64,000 bases of DNA from Citricoccus zhacaiensis. GTDB lineage: Bacteria > Actinomycetota > Actinomycetes > Actinomycetales > Micrococcaceae. Position 1 is the stretch's first letter; every line of letters begins with the position of its first letter. The stretch covers positions 1 to 64,000 of the forward strand of contig NZ_BMLQ01000004.1 of assembly GCF_014645315.1 (NCBI RefSeq), read 5' to 3'. The translations under genes were made by a program, and so were the position numbers. Of the stretch, positions 1 through 11,115 are shown in pieces. Below the pieces are notes generated by a model. It saw only the letters and a program-made list of their open reading frames with translations. It made no database searches and was not told the origin of the DNA.

Positions 1-140
1 CATGGCAAAAAGTCACTGCAAACACACGGGGTGTGTCCCAGCAACCAATCAACCAATTCAAAAAATTGGCATCAACAAACTTGGCACACTATTGAGTTCT
101 CAAACAACAGGTACGTAATAAATACTGACCAGATAAACCC
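1..140 (-). promoter_or_regulatory. 16S rRNA leader with NusA/antitermination boxes
   Basis: Read on the minus strand, this stretch is a typical actinobacterial rRNA-operon leader. It holds GAACTCAATAG (complement of 89-99) preceded by TGTTTGA, the boxA/boxC-type signal. From memory, this matches the RNA bound by the KH domains of mycobacterial NusA. A small hairpin, CCAATT with AATTGG (53-58 and 64-69), lies just downstream. The 16S gene itself is not in the window and should begin a short way past the left edge. There is no protein-coding gene between 1 and 690. Confidence 0.8.
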
Positions 141-184
141 AATTCTTTGGGCCGCTTTCCGGCTTTCCTCATCCGCGGTTCTCA

Positions 185-213
185 ACCTTATCCCTTCGAT
201 TTCATCCCGTCAA
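185..213 (-). promoter_or_regulatory. rRNA operon promoter (proximal)
   Basis: On the minus strand a -35 TTGACG (complement of 208-213) and a -10 TAAGGT (complement of 185-190) are separated by exactly 17 bases, about 85 bases upstream of the antitermination boxes. This is a good sigma-A promoter pointing into the rRNA leader. Confidence 0.65.
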
Positions 214-437
214 ATCGGCGTTTCCGGCGATTTCTTCGAACCAAATCTCAGTTCTTCGGTTATATCCATCCAGGTGATCCATGACGGCCGCTCAGGGGCT
301 CAATCACTTCTTCCTGCATGGCCCGTACTTCGTGCGGGACCTCGACGTTACACCTTGAAGGGCGCAGTAGTCTAGGCCTGCATTTCAGTTCGGGGTGGCC
401 ACCTGTTTTCCCGCTTTCGCGGCTGGCGACTTGAAGA

Positions 438-466
438 ACTATACACACGGAATCGCGTGGCCGCAA
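438..466 (-). promoter_or_regulatory. rRNA operon promoter (distal candidate)
   Basis: On the minus strand TTGCGG (complement of 461-466) and TATAGT (complement of 438-443) are 17 bases apart. No reading frame lies between it and the rRNA leader, so it is probably a second upstream rrn promoter. Multiple promoters per rrn operon are usual in Actinobacteria. Confidence 0.45.
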
Positions 467-595
467 AATCCACCCCAGACGGCGCTCCACGGCCTCGGAT
501 GCCCGTGATTACGGGGTTTTTCCAAACCCGTGACTCGAAGTTCCATGGAGTTGTGAGGCAGGTCTCCCCCGGTGTCCCGGGCTGTGCCGAGACGG

Positions 596-630
596 GACTG
601 GCCGCTCCCCCGGTGAGGGAGCGGCCAGTC
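596..630 (-). terminator. Hairpin terminator after tyrS
   Basis: Arms 596-609 and 617-630 are a perfect 14-bp inverted repeat with a 7-base loop. It lies 60 bases beyond the tyrS stop codon. There is no T-run, as is common for terminators in high-GC Actinobacteria. Confidence 0.6.
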
Positions 631-689
631 GGTGATGCACCATGCTGCGGGCCGGGAGCTGGCCCGTCGCGCGTCCGAGGCGCGGGTGG

Positions 690-2036
690 TCAGGCGGTCA
701 GGTCCACCAGAGCCATGTTCTTCTTGCCGCGGCGCACCAGGAGGTACTTCCCGTGCAGGGCATCGTCCGTGCCAAAGGTGGCCTCCAGATCGGTGACCTT
801 GACGTTGTTCACCGCGGCACCGCCGTCGTTGACCGTGCGACGTGCCTCCGAGTTGGAGGCGGACAAGCCGGTGGAGGTCAGCAGGTCCACGATGCCGACG
901 GGGCCGTGCGTTCCCAGGCCCGCGGCCGCCGTCGGCAGCTCGGCGGTGGCCGCCGCGAGGGTGGGCTCGTCCACCGAGGCCAGATCCCCCTGGCCGAAGA
1001 TCGCGGCCGAGGCGTCGATGACCTTGCGGGTGGCGTCCTCCCCGTGCACGAGGGAGGTGACCTCCCAGGCGAGAGTCTTCTGCGCCTCCCGCCGGAAGGG
1101 CTCCTCACGCACCTTGGCCTCGAGCGTCCCGATCTGCTCGCGGGTGAGGAAGGTGAAGACCTTCAGGCGGTCGATCACGTCCGCGTCTGCGGTGTTCAGC
1201 CAGAACTGGTAGAAGGTGTACGGCGAGCACATCCGGGCGTCCAGCCAGATGGCGTTGCCCTCCGACTTGCCGAACTTGGTCCCATCCGAATTGGTGATCA
1301 GCGGAGTGCCGATGGCGTGGGCTGCAACGCCCTCGACCTTGCGGATCAGGTCCGTCCCCGAGGTCAGGTTGCCCCACTGGTCCGAGCCACCCGTCTGCAG
1401 CAGGCAGCCGTAGTCGCGGTACAGGTTCAGGAAGTCCATCCCCTGCAGTACCTGGTAGGAGAATTCCGTGTAGGAGATCCCCTCGTCCGAGTTCAGGCGT
1501 TTGGCCACGGTCTCCTTCTTGACCATGGTGCCCACCCGGAAGTGCTTGCCCACGTCCCGCAGGAAGTCCAGGGCGCTCATCTGACCGGTCCAGTCCAGGT
1601 TGTTGACCATGCGCGCAGCGTTGTCCCCCTCGAAGGACAGGAAACGCTCGATCTGTCCGCGCAGGTACCCCACCCATTCGGTGACGGTGTCCCGGTCGTT
1701 CAGCACACGTTCGGCCGTCTGCCGCGGGTCGCCGATCAGGCCGGTGGAGCCGCCCACCAGTCCGAGGGGCTTGTGGCCGGCCAGCTGGAGCCGGCGCAGC
1801 AGCAGGATCTGCACCAGGTTACCCAGGTGCAGGGACGGGGCCGTCGGGTCGAAACCGCAGTAGTAGGTGACCGGCTCGCCGTCGAGCAACTCCTCCAGGG
1901 CCGCCTCGTCCGTGGAGACGTGGACGAGACCGCGCCACTGCAGTTCCTGCCAGAGGGTGGGGAAGGACGGGTCATTGGTCTGTCCGGCCAGGGCCGGGTT
2001 CACGGTGGGGGCACCGGTGGTGGACGTGCTGGTCAC
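690..2036 (-). CDS. tyrS: Tyrosine--tRNA ligase
   Basis: Cytosolic class I aminoacyl-tRNA synthetase that activates tyrosine with ATP and loads it on tRNA-Tyr. The 448 residues contain the HIGH-type signature HLGN at residue 70 after a CGFDPTAPSLH stretch, and the KMSKS-type loop KFGKS at residue 254. A C-terminal S4-like RNA-binding domain occupies about 375-445. The start is a GTG preceded by GAGAGG. The gene is followed by a strong hairpin (596-630) and preceded by 83 bases after the helicase gene, so it may be cotranscribed with it or have its own promoter. Length and motifs are normal for the bacterial TyrRS family. Confidence 0.97.
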   Translation of the reverse strand: MTSTSTTGAPTVNPALAGQTNDPSFPTLWQELQWRGLVHVSTDEAALEELLDGEPVTYYCGFDPTAPSLHLGNLVQILLLRRLQLAGHKPLGLVGGSTGLIGDPRQTAERVLNDRDTVTEWVGYLRGQIERFLSFEGDNAARMVNNLDWTGQMSALDFLRDVGKHFRVGTMVKKETVAKRLNSDEGISYTEFSYQVLQGMDFLNLYRDYGCLLQTGGSDQWGNLTSGTDLIRKVEGVAAHAIGTPLITNSDGTKFGKSEGNAIWLDARMCSPYTFYQFWLNTADADVIDRLKVFTFLTREQIGTLEAKVREEPFRREAQKTLAWEVTSLVHGEDATRKVIDASAAIFGQGDLASVDEPTLAAATAELPTAAAGLGTHGPVGIVDLLTSTGLSASNSEARRTVNDGGAAVNNVKVTDLEATFGTDDALHGKYLLVRRGKKNMALVDLTA

Positions 2037-2119
2037 GGGGAGGGCCTCTCGGGGAGTGTCGATGCGTCAGGGTGAGCGGGTGCGTCGGTGGCGGTGGGGG
2101 CCCGACGCCGGCCCGGCGG

Positions 2120-4378
2120 CTAGTCCAGCCCGGCCGGCAGTTCGCCGGAGGCCAGGATCCGCAGGGTCTGGGTGGACCGGGTCATGGCCACATAGAGGTC
2201 GCCGACGATGCCGCCGGCCTCGGCCACGATCTGGGCCGGCTCGAGCAGCACGACCGCGTCGAATTCCAGGCCCTTGGCCTCGCCGGGGGTGGTGGCCACG
2301 ATGTCCTGGCCCAGCCCCCCGCCGCCGGAGCCGACGCGATCGCCGTACTTGGCCCGCAGCAGGGTGGCGACCTGACCCTCGAGGGAGACCGGTGCGATCA
2401 CGGCGAGCAGGCCGCCGTCGATCCGTTCCAGGTCTTCGGCGATGCCGGACAGCAGCGCGTCCTGACGGTCCTCCGGGGCCACCCGGGTGACTGCCGGTTC
2501 CCAGTCACCCTCTCGCACGGCCTGCGGGTTGGACACCGGCAGGCCGGCCTCCTGGGCCACGCGTGCGGCCAGCCGGGTGATCTTGGCCGGGGTGCGGTAG
2601 TTCACCGTCAGCTCCTCCAGGTGCCAGCGGTCCTGGACGAACGGCTCGAGGGCTTCGGCCCAGGAGGTCACGTTGGCCGCCGAGGAGGCCTGGGCGATGT
2701 CCCCGACGATGGTGAACGACTTCAGCGGACAGCGGCGCATGAGCAACCGCCACTGCATGGGCGAGAGTTCCTGTGACTCGTCGACCACCACGTGTCCGTA
2801 GGTCCAGGTCCGGTCCGTGGCGGCCCGCTCGGCGGCGGAGACATAGTGGTCCCCGGCCTGGTTGGCATCAGCGAGGCCTTCGGCGGAGACCACGCCATCC
2901 ACCCCGAAGTCCTCGAGCATGGCGTGGACGTTCTCCAGGGTGGCCTCGGCGTTGGCCACGTCCCGTTGACGGTCGGCCTGCTGAGTGGCCTCGAGACGGC
3001 CGGCGCTGGCGTCCCACTCCCCCAGCAACTCGGCGGCCTCGTCCAGCAGCGGGACATCCGCCTCGGTCCAGGGCGCGTCGGCCGCACGCAGCAGGCGGCG
3101 GCGTTGCTTCGCCTTGAGGAACGGGGCGGCCATCTCCAGGTGTCCTGGTTTGGAGAACAGGTCAGAGAGGAGCTTCTCCGGAGTCAGCGGCATCCAGCAC
3201 AGGTTCAGGGCGATGCGCACGTCCCGCGAGGTGCGGACGTCCTCGGAGAGGTAGGCGCGGTCGATGTTGTTGCCGGCTCCGGAGGACTTCTCCAGCTTGT
3301 CCTTCAGCTGGTCGGCCAGCTCGCGCACCATGATCTTGACGAACGTGGTGCGGGCCTCGTTGTGCGGCTTGCCCGTGGCCCGGGCTCGGTCGCGGGCCCG
3401 GCGGACCTGCTTCGGGCGGATGGTCAGGGTGGTCCCGCCGACGTCCACCCGGCGCGGCCCATCCGGCAGGCGCTGGCGGTTGGCCACGGCGTTGGCCACC
3501 ACGTCGGCCATGAACAGCCGGCCCTTCACCTTCGCGACGCGCCGGTCCGTCTCGGGGACGGCCTTGATGCCGGGCATCAGCCGTCCGAGGGAGGACATGA
3601 CCACACCGGTCTCACCGAGGGAGGGCAGCACACGGTCGATGTAGCGCATGAACGACTGCGACGGCCCCACGAGCAGCACGCCCGCCGTCTTCAGCCGTTC
3701 GCGGTGGGTGTAGAGCAGGTAGGCGGCGCGGTGCAGGGCCACGGCCGTCTTGCCGGTGCCGGGACCGCCCTGGACCACCAGCACTCCCTTGAGGGGTGAG
3801 CGGATGATGGCATCCTGTTCGGCCTGGATGGTGGCGACGATGTCACCCATCTGGCCGGTACGCCGAGCCGTGACGGCCGCCAGGAGGGCTCCTGCGCCGT
3901 GGTGGGTCGATTCATCGTCCAGCAGCGTGGCGTCCAGGACGTCGTCCTCGAGATCGGCCACGGTGCGACCGCGCAGCATCAGGTGGCGGCGGCGGCGCAC
4001 CCCCAGCCGTTGATGGGCAGTGGCCTGGTAGAAGGCGCCGGCCTCCGGGGCCCGCCAGTCGACCATGAGCCTGACCTGGTCCTCGTCCGTCAGACCGATG
4101 CGCCCGATGTAGCGTTCGTCGCCTTCGTCCATGTCCAGCCGGCCGAACACCAGCCGGTCGTCGACGGCGTAGAGCTGGGCGAGGCGGTCCTCGTAGAGGG
4201 TGGCGAACGCATCACGCTCGGAGACGTTCTGCACCGAGCCCTGCGGGCCGTCCTTGCGGACTCGGGCCAGCTGACGTTCCTTCTCGGCACGCAGTTCGTC
4301 CAGGCGCTCATAGAGCCCGGCGACGTATTCGCGCTCATGCTCCAGTTCGGTCTGGTGGATCGGAACCACATCAGTCAT
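2120..4378 (-). CDS. HelD/HelR-like RNA polymerase recycling ATPase
   Basis: UvrD/Rep-like superfamily 1 ATPase of 752 residues. The charged N-terminal coiled coil (about 1-60) would correspond to the arm that HelD proteins insert into the RNA polymerase secondary channel. A Walker A motif, GGPGTGKT, lies near residue 202, and VVDESQE (Walker B type) is near residue 540. The C-terminal helicase half carries GEAKGLEFDAVVL and VAMTRS, typical of SF1 motifs V and VI. HelD proteins pry stalled or rifamycin-bound polymerase off DNA, and the HelR subgroup gives rifamycin tolerance in Streptomyces and mycobacteria. I chose ATG 4378 over GTG 4387 because AAGGTG is better spaced from it. Exact subgroup (HelR or plain HelD) cannot be settled here. 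Confidence 0.8.
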   Translation of the reverse strand: MTDVVPIHQTELEHEREYVAGLYERLDELRAEKERQLARVRKDGPQGSVQNVSERDAFATLYEDRLAQLYAVDDRLVFGRLDMDEGDERYIGRIGLTDEDQVRLMVDWRAPEAGAFYQATAHQRLGVRRRRHLMLRGRTVADLEDDVLDATLLDDESTHHGAGALLAAVTARRTGQMGDIVATIQAEQDAIIRSPLKGVLVVQGGPGTGKTAVALHRAAYLLYTHRERLKTAGVLLVGPSQSFMRYIDRVLPSLGETGVVMSSLGRLMPGIKAVPETDRRVAKVKGRLFMADVVANAVANRQRLPDGPRRVDVGGTTLTIRPKQVRRARDRARATGKPHNEARTTFVKIMVRELADQLKDKLEKSSGAGNNIDRAYLSEDVRTSRDVRIALNLCWMPLTPEKLLSDLFSKPGHLEMAAPFLKAKQRRRLLRAADAPWTEADVPLLDEAAELLGEWDASAGRLEATQQADRQRDVANAEATLENVHAMLEDFGVDGVVSAEGLADANQAGDHYVSAAERAATDRTWTYGHVVVDESQELSPMQWRLLMRRCPLKSFTIVGDIAQASSAANVTSWAEALEPFVQDRWHLEELTVNYRTPAKITRLAARVAQEAGLPVSNPQAVREGDWEPAVTRVAPEDRQDALLSGIAEDLERIDGGLLAVIAPVSLEGQVATLLRAKYGDRVGSGGGGLGQDIVATTPGEAKGLEFDAVVLLEPAQIVAEAGGIVGDLYVAMTRSTQTLRILASGELPAGLD

Positions 4379-4496
4379 GCCTTGCACACCTTAGGGCTAT
4401 CGATGGCGCCCGAAGGGTCCGACGAATCCGCCAGAACCCCTGGGCACCTCGGAACGAGTGACCATCCATGGTACAGCCGTTGGGGTGAACACCATA

Positions 4497-6718
<2,222 letters not shown>

Positions 6719-7966
6719 TCAGCTCTCGTTCGAGAGCTGAGCGACGTCGGCCAGCGAGTCCACGTCACCGGCCACGCGCTCGTCACGTTCGGTGGCCACC
6801 TTCGAGGACAGGCCGAAGATGTCGATGAAGCCCCGGGCCGAGGACTGGTCGAAGGCATCGCCCTCGTCATAGGTGGCCAGGCTGAAGTCGTACAGGCCCG
6901 TGTCGGAGCGGCGTCCCTGCACGGTGGCGCGGCCGCCGTGCATCTCCATGCGGATGTCGCCGGAGACGTACTTCTGGGTCTCGTCCACGAAGGTGTCCAG
7001 GTTCTTCTTCAGCGGGGAGAACCACTGGCCGTCATAGACGATCTCGGTCCAGCGCTGGTCCACGGTCTTCTTGAAGCGGGCCTGCTCGCGTTCGAGGGTC
7101 ACGTTCTCCAGCTCCCGGTGGGCGGTCATGAGCGCCATCGCGCCCGGGGCCTCGTAGATCTCGCGGGACTTGATGCCGACCAGGCGGTCCTCGACGATGT
7201 CGATGCGGCCAATGCCCTGGGCGCCGGCCCGGCGGTTCATCTCCTCGATGATCTGCAATGCGGAGAGCGAGCGGCCGTCCAGGGCGGTGGGCACGCCCTG
7301 GTCGAAGGTCACGGTGACGACATCCGGGGCCGGCGGGAAGGCCGGGTCATCCGAGTAGTCGTAGACGTCCTTGGTCGGACCGTTCCAGATGTCCTCGAGG
7401 AAACCGGTCTCCACGGCGCGGCCCCACACGTTCTGGTCGATCGAGAAGGGGTTCTTCTTCGTGGTGACGATCGGCAGCTCATGGCGCTCGGCATACTCGA
7501 TGGCCTTGTCCCGGGTCAGGGCGAGGTCCCGGACGGGCGCGATGCACTTCAGGTCCGGGCCCAGGGTCTGGATGCCGACCTCGAAGCGCACCTGGTCATT
7601 GCCCTTGCCGGTGCAGCCGTGGGCCACGGTGGAGGCCCCGAACTGGCGGGCGGCCGCGACCAGGTGGCGGACGATGACCGGCCGGGAGATGGCCGAGACG
7701 AGGGGGTAGGCGTCCATGTACAGGCCGTTGGCCTTGAGCGTGGGCATGCAGTACTGCTCGGCGAACTCGTCCCGGGCATCCGCGACATAGGCTTCGACGG
7801 CACCGCAGTCCAGGGCACGCTGGCGGATGGTCTCCAGGTCCTCGCCGCCCTGGCCCACGTCCACGGCCACGGCGATCACCTCGGCACCCGTGGCCTCGCT
7901 GATCCATCCGATGGCCACTGACGTATCCAGTCCGCCCGAATAGGCCAAGACGATGCGCTCTGTCAT
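6719..7966 (-). CDS. argG: Argininosuccinate synthase
   Basis: Joins citrulline and aspartate using ATP to make argininosuccinate. The N-terminal ATP-pyrophosphatase motif SGGLDTS is at residues 10-16. The 415-residue length fits the family. ATG 7966 is chosen because AGAAGGAG stands 7 bases upstream; an in-frame extension reaching further upstream is Arg-rich and not family-like. argG and argH form a separate transcription unit from argCJBDFR. ARG-box-like sequences lie over the probable promoter at 8057-8085, so ArgR repression is likely. Confidence 0.97.
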   Translation of the reverse strand: MTERIVLAYSGGLDTSVAIGWISEATGAEVIAVAVDVGQGGEDLETIRQRALDCGAVEAYVADARDEFAEQYCMPTLKANGLYMDAYPLVSAISRPVIVRHLVAAARQFGASTVAHGCTGKGNDQVRFEVGIQTLGPDLKCIAPVRDLALTRDKAIEYAERHELPIVTTKKNPFSIDQNVWGRAVETGFLEDIWNGPTKDVYDYSDDPAFPPAPDVVTVTFDQGVPTALDGRSLSALQIIEEMNRRAGAQGIGRIDIVEDRLVGIKSREIYEAPGAMALMTAHRELENVTLEREQARFKKTVDQRWTEIVYDGQWFSPLKKNLDTFVDETQKYVSGDIRMEMHGGRATVQGRRSDTGLYDFSLATYDEGDAFDQSSARGFIDIFGLSSKVATERDERVAGDVDSLADVAQLSNES

Positions 7967-8055
7967 TGCGTACTCCTTCTGTTGCCTGCGATAGTGCCGG
8001 CGTTGCCGCCTGCGATGGTGCCTGCCACGGGGCCGCGTACGGAACGGCCGGCCTG

Positions 8056-8085
8056 CTCTATGCAAGAGTCTACATATTTATGCAA
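8056..8085 (-). promoter_or_regulatory. argG promoter overlapped by ARG-box-like sites
   Basis: On the minus strand TTGCAT (complement of 8080-8085) and CATAGA (complement of 8057-8062) are 17 bases apart, with the argG start about 90 bases further on. The AT-rich sequence ATATTTATGCA (8074-8084) also occurs exactly in the argC promoter region, in the same orientation. A second TATGCA half-site lies at 8059-8064. Shared AT-rich boxes in front of two arginine transcription units are best read as ArgR operators. Confidence 0.6.
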
Positions 8086-8179
8086 CGCATGCCGAACCAC
8101 CGGTCAGCGCCGCGCGGACCGCCGCGTGCACCCCTCTACGTGTCCCCACGACACCGTGCCCTCACCGTAATCTGGTGCC

Positions 8180-8638
8180 ATGACGAGCGATACCCCACAC
8201 GCGAACCAGTCCGAAGACCAGCCGACAGCGAACGGCACCCCGGAGCTGACCGACGAGGAGCTGGAGTTCCTGAACTCCCTCTTCGATCTGGCCCGCGCCG
8301 GGGACGGCGACCGACTGCTACCCGTCCTCGACCAGGGCGTCCCCGTCGACCTGGCCAATCACAAGGGCGACACCCTGTTGATCCTCGCGACCTACAACAA
8401 CCATCCGGCGCTGGTGACGGCTCTGATCGGGCGCGGCGCCGACGTGCACCGCCTCAATGGCCGGGGGCAATCCGCCCTGTCCTGTGCCGTCTTCGTCCAG
8501 AACGAGGAGTCGGTGCGGGCGCTCCTGGCCGCGGGCGCGGATCCGGACGAGGGCCCCGTGAGCGCCCGCGCGGCCGTCGACATGTTCGGGCTAGATTCGA
8601 TGCGGGCACTTCTGGACGATCCCGAGCTCCGCACATGA
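8180..8638 (+). CDS. Small ankyrin-repeat protein
   Basis: A 152-residue cytosolic protein with an acidic 25-residue N-terminus followed by about three ankyrin repeats. These include NHKGDTLLILATYNNHPALV, then GADVHRLNGRGQSALSCAVF and a last GADPDEGPVSARAAVDMFG. Ankyrin repeats bind partner proteins. Small stand-alone versions are common in Micrococcaceae and usually lack a defined role. It starts at ATG 8180, diverges from argG and has no operon partner. Function is unknown. Confidence 0.8.
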   Translation: MTSDTPHANQSEDQPTANGTPELTDEELEFLNSLFDLARAGDGDRLLPVLDQGVPVDLANHKGDTLLILATYNNHPALVTALIGRGADVHRLNGRGQSALSCAVFVQNEESVRALLAAGADPDEGPVSARAAVDMFGLDSMRALLDDPELRT

Positions 8639-8639
8639 G

Positions 8640-8880
8640 GGCAGGATGAGAATCCACCCCGAGCACCGCGGATAATTTGACGTTATCGTTCTGATGCATT
8701 TCACTGGACCTAGTCCTGCCTCGTGATCTTTTCGTGATCTGGCAGGAAGCCTGCGGGGTTCCCCCACCTGCACCGTCCCTTGGGAACCCCGTGCCGTGAA
8801 ATCCATCGCGGACGGCGGACGGTGCTGCATGGACGGTCGGGGACGACCTGAGCAGTGGTGGGCCGACACCCCAAGAAACC
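8640..8880 (+). promoter_or_regulatory. Long structured leader upstream of rpf
   Basis: The 240 bases between the ankyrin gene and rpf contain no gene. They include a 9-bp perfect stem (8755-8763 with 8782-8790), a CCTGCC/GGCAGG pair (8715-8720 with 8741-8746) and a GC-rich, GGAC-repeated 3' half (8811-8850). In many Actinobacteria rpf genes are preceded by a c-di-AMP (ydaO/yuaA) riboswitch. I do not see that family's conserved GCTAAC..GTAGGC core here, so I call it only a structured leader. Confidence 0.4.
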
Positions 8881-9597
8881 ATGCAGAAGACTTCCACTGC
8901 CTCCCAGTCCACCCGCCGCACCATCATCCGCCGCTCAGCCGCTGGCCTCGCCGGCGTCGCCGTGGCCGGTGCCGGCCTGACCGCCCTCTCCGCTCCCGCC
9001 ACCGCCGCCCCGGCCTCCAGCTGGGACGCCCTGGCCCAGTGCGAGTCCGGCGGCAACTGGTCCATCAACACCGGCAACGGCTACTACGGTGGCCTGCAGT
9101 TCTCCCCGAGCTCGTGGAGCGCCGCCGGTGGCTCCGGCATGCCGCACCAGGCCTCCAAGGCCGAGCAGATCCGCGTGGCCGAGAACCTGCTCTCCATGCA
9201 GGGCTGGGGCGCCTGGCCCGCTTGCTCCGCCAAGCTGGGCCTCTACGGCAACGGCGGCAGCGCCGAGGTCACCACCCAGTCGGCCGAGACCTCCTCCCAG
9301 ACTCAGGAGGCTGCTCCGAAGGCGCAGGCCGCACCCAAGGCCGAGAAGAAGCAAGCGGAGCCGAAGCAGCAGGCACCGCAGCAGCAGGCCCCGGTCCAGG
9401 AGGAGCGCGCCTCCGCCGTGTCCCCGGTCGAGAAGTCGGACGAGACCATCACCGTCCAGGCCGGCGACACCCTGTCCAAGCTGGCCGAGGCCCACGGGGT
9501 CGAGGGCGGCTGGGAGGCCCTGTACGCTGCCAACACGGACACCGTGGCTGACGCCAACCTGATCTTCGTCGGCCAGACCCTGCACCTGCCGGCCTGA
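8881..9597 (+). CDS. Resuscitation-promoting factor with C-terminal LysM
   Basis: Secreted peptidoglycan-cleaving transglycosylase. A Tat-like signal (RRTIIRRS at 12-19, hydrophobic 20-38, cleavage near TAAPA) precedes the Rpf catalytic domain at about 46-120. That domain carries [13 protein letters not shown] with the catalytic Glu55 and the disulfide cysteines C54 and C78 or C97-type positions. A Gln/Ala/Pro-rich linker (about 130-180) joins it to one LysM domain (about 183-236) that anchors the enzyme to the wall. At 238 residues it resembles Micrococcus luteus Rpf. There is no strong ribosome site directly before ATG 8881, which lies at the end of a long structured leader. Confidence 0.93.
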   Translation: MQKTSTASQSTRRTIIRRSAAGLAGVAVAGAGLTALSAPATAAPASSWDALAQCESGGNWSINTGNGYYGGLQFSPSSWSAAGGSGMPHQASKAEQIRVAENLLSMQGWGAWPACSAKLGLYGNGGSAEVTTQSAETSSQTQEAAPKAQAAPKAEKKQAEPKQQAPQQQAPVQEERASAVSPVEKSDETITVQAGDTLSKLAEAHGVEGGWEALYAANTDTVADANLIFVGQTLHLPA

Positions 9598-9676
9598 TCC
9601 TCACGGTTCAGTTCTGTAGCACCGGCTGACGGCACCGGACGGACCAATGGTCCGCACCGACTGCCAGCAGTGAAGC

Positions 9677-9716
9677 GAACGCGTTGGATGGGGAGTACTC
9701 CCCATCCAACGCGTTC
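9677..9716 (+). terminator. Perfect 40-bp palindrome after rpf
   Basis: Positions 9677-9696 and 9697-9716 are exact reverse complements with no spacer. It stands 80 bases after the rpf stop and would form a very stable 18-bp hairpin in RNA, probably the rpf terminator, though there is no T-run. Confidence 0.55.
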
Positions 9717-9822
9717 TGCGTTGGTGCTGGACGCCGATAGGCTGGCCTCACCCGTGATCGTTTCGCCCTGTCGCACCCTGCGGCCGGACATCATCGGTTC
9801 AACAGTCTCGAGGGGGACATCT

Positions 9823-10587
9823 ATGCCGACGAGCATTACCACCACCCGGCGCCAGCCGCTCCGCGCCCTGGGCATCACCGCACTGGGCGCCACTGCCGCC
9901 CTGGCCCTGGCCGGCTGCGCCGGCTCCGACGTTCCGGCACTGGAGGACGTGTGGCCCGAGGCCCACGCGTCGATCGAGGAAGCCACCTCCGTGGCCATCG
10001 ACGGCAGCGTGAGCCAGGGCGGCCAGGACATGACCGTGGCCATCTCCGGTCAGATCGACGATTCCTCCTACTCCGGGAACGTGGCCATGGGGGAGGTCGC
10101 GGTCGAGATCCTCGGCAACGACGAGTACACCTACATGAAGCCGAACACCGCGTTCTACGAGGAGAACGGGGGCGGCGCCCAGCTGCAGGAGATGGTGGGT
10201 GACAAGTGGCTGGAGATGCCCGCAGAACAGGGCGGTTTCACCATGTCAACCCTGTGGGACGCCTTCACCGAGGACATCCCCTCGTCCGATGAGTTCAGCG
10301 ATTCCGAGTACACCTCCGAGACCGTCGAGCTGAATGGCGAAGAGGTCTACAAGTACACCGGCAGCACCGAGGACTCCGACGATCCCGTGAGCCTCTACGT
10401 GTCCAAGGACAACAAGCTGGTCCGCGTCGAGGCCGAAGCAGCATCCTCCGACGACGAGTCCGCCTCCCCCTCGGCTTCTTCCGACTCCTCGTCCGGCGCC
10501 GGGACGATCGACTTCTCCGAGTGGGACGCCGTGGAGACGGTGGAGATGCCGGCCGAGGACACGATCTTCTCGGTCCCGGGCCTCTAA
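9823..10587 (+). CDS. Secreted lipoprotein, LppX/LolA-like
   Basis: Predicted lipoprotein of 254 residues. The signal peptide has a twin-arginine-like TTRRQPLRA, a hydrophobic core and the lipobox LALAGC, so Cys would be the lipidated +1 residue. The body, with strands such as VAIDGSVSQGGQDMTVAISG and an EVYKYTG repeat, resembles the half-barrel of LppX/LprG/LolA-type carriers, and it ends with a Ser/Glu-rich linker near 215-225. ATG 9823 is chosen because AGGGGGA stands 5 bases upstream and the signal peptide begins there. The ligand is unknown. It converges on argR, with a hairpin between them. Confidence 0.75.
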   Translation: MPTSITTTRRQPLRALGITALGATAALALAGCAGSDVPALEDVWPEAHASIEEATSVAIDGSVSQGGQDMTVAISGQIDDSSYSGNVAMGEVAVEILGNDEYTYMKPNTAFYEENGGGAQLQEMVGDKWLEMPAEQGGFTMSTLWDAFTEDIPSSDEFSDSEYTSETVELNGEEVYKYTGSTEDSDDPVSLYVSKDNKLVRVEAEAASSDDESASPSASSDSSSGAGTIDFSEWDAVETVEMPAEDTIFSVPGL

Positions 10588-10610
10588 GTCCCGCCGGTTC
10601 GTCGAGACCG

Positions 10611-10627
10611 CGCGGGGCTACCCCGCG
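10611..10627 (-). terminator. Short hairpin carrying the argR stop codon in its loop
   Basis: CGCGGGG (10611-10617) pairs with CCCCGCG (10621-10627). The three-base loop 10618-10620 is exactly the argR stop codon. It sits between the convergent lipoprotein and argR genes and could end both transcripts. Confidence 0.45.
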
Positions 10628-11115
10628 TACTCGAGGAACCGCCCGGCGACGGCGACTCCCCCGTCCGGCGCACGCGTCACGATCATGATCGTATCGTCCC
10701 CGGCAATCGTGCCGAGGATGTCCGGTTGGCGTGACTGGTCGATGACGCTGGCGAGGAACTGCGCCGCGCCGGGCGGGGTCCGGAGAATGACCAGGTTGGC
10801 GCTGGATTCAGCCGCCACCAGCAGGTCCCGGCACAGGCTGGACAGCCGGTGCTCCAGGGCCTCCGGAGCCCGCCGGGCGGCAAGCTCGCCCGGCACCGGC
10901 CCCTCCGGCGGAACCGAGTAGACCAGCTGTCCGCTGTCGGCGCGCACCCGGTAGGCGCCCAGCTCGACGAGATCGCGGGACAGCGTCCCTTGCGTCACCG
11001 AGACTCCCCGGGCGCTCAGTTCGGACAGCAGCTCGGCCTGGCTGTGCACCTCGGTGGCGGCGAGGACGTCCTTGATCGCCGCTTGACGTGCGGTCTTGGT
11101 GGCCGGAGCGCTCAT
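10618..11115 (-). CDS. argR: Arginine repressor
   Basis: Hexameric arginine-responsive DNA-binding repressor of 165 residues. The N-terminal winged helix has the recognition segment SVTQGTLSRDLVELG (39-53). The C-terminal oligomerisation and arginine-binding domain includes GTIAGDDTIMIV (135-146), whose Asp pair contacts arginine. It is the last gene of argCJBDFR and its ATG overlaps the argF stop by 4 bases. It probably represses the argC and argG promoters at the boxes described there, making an autoregulated loop because argR is in the operon it controls. Confidence 0.96.
   Translation of the reverse strand: MSAPATKTARQAAIKDVLAATEVHSQAELLSELSARGVSVTQGTLSRDLVELGAYRVRADSGQLVYSVPPEGPVPGELAARRAPEALEHRLSSLCRDLLVAAESSANLVILRTPPGAAQFLASVIDQSRQPDILGTIAGDDTIMIVTRAPDGGVAVAGRFLEYAG

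Noticed and set aside
642-2075. Long plus-strand frame opposite tyrS
   Set aside because: Shadow of tyrS; no motifs or ribosome site.
2072-3799. Plus-strand frames opposite the helicase gene
   Set aside because: Gly/His/Gln-rich antisense translation; the minus strand has Walker and helicase motifs.
8700-8880. Confident c-di-AMP riboswitch call upstream of rpf
   Set aside because: The conserved core sequence was not found; kept only as a structured leader.
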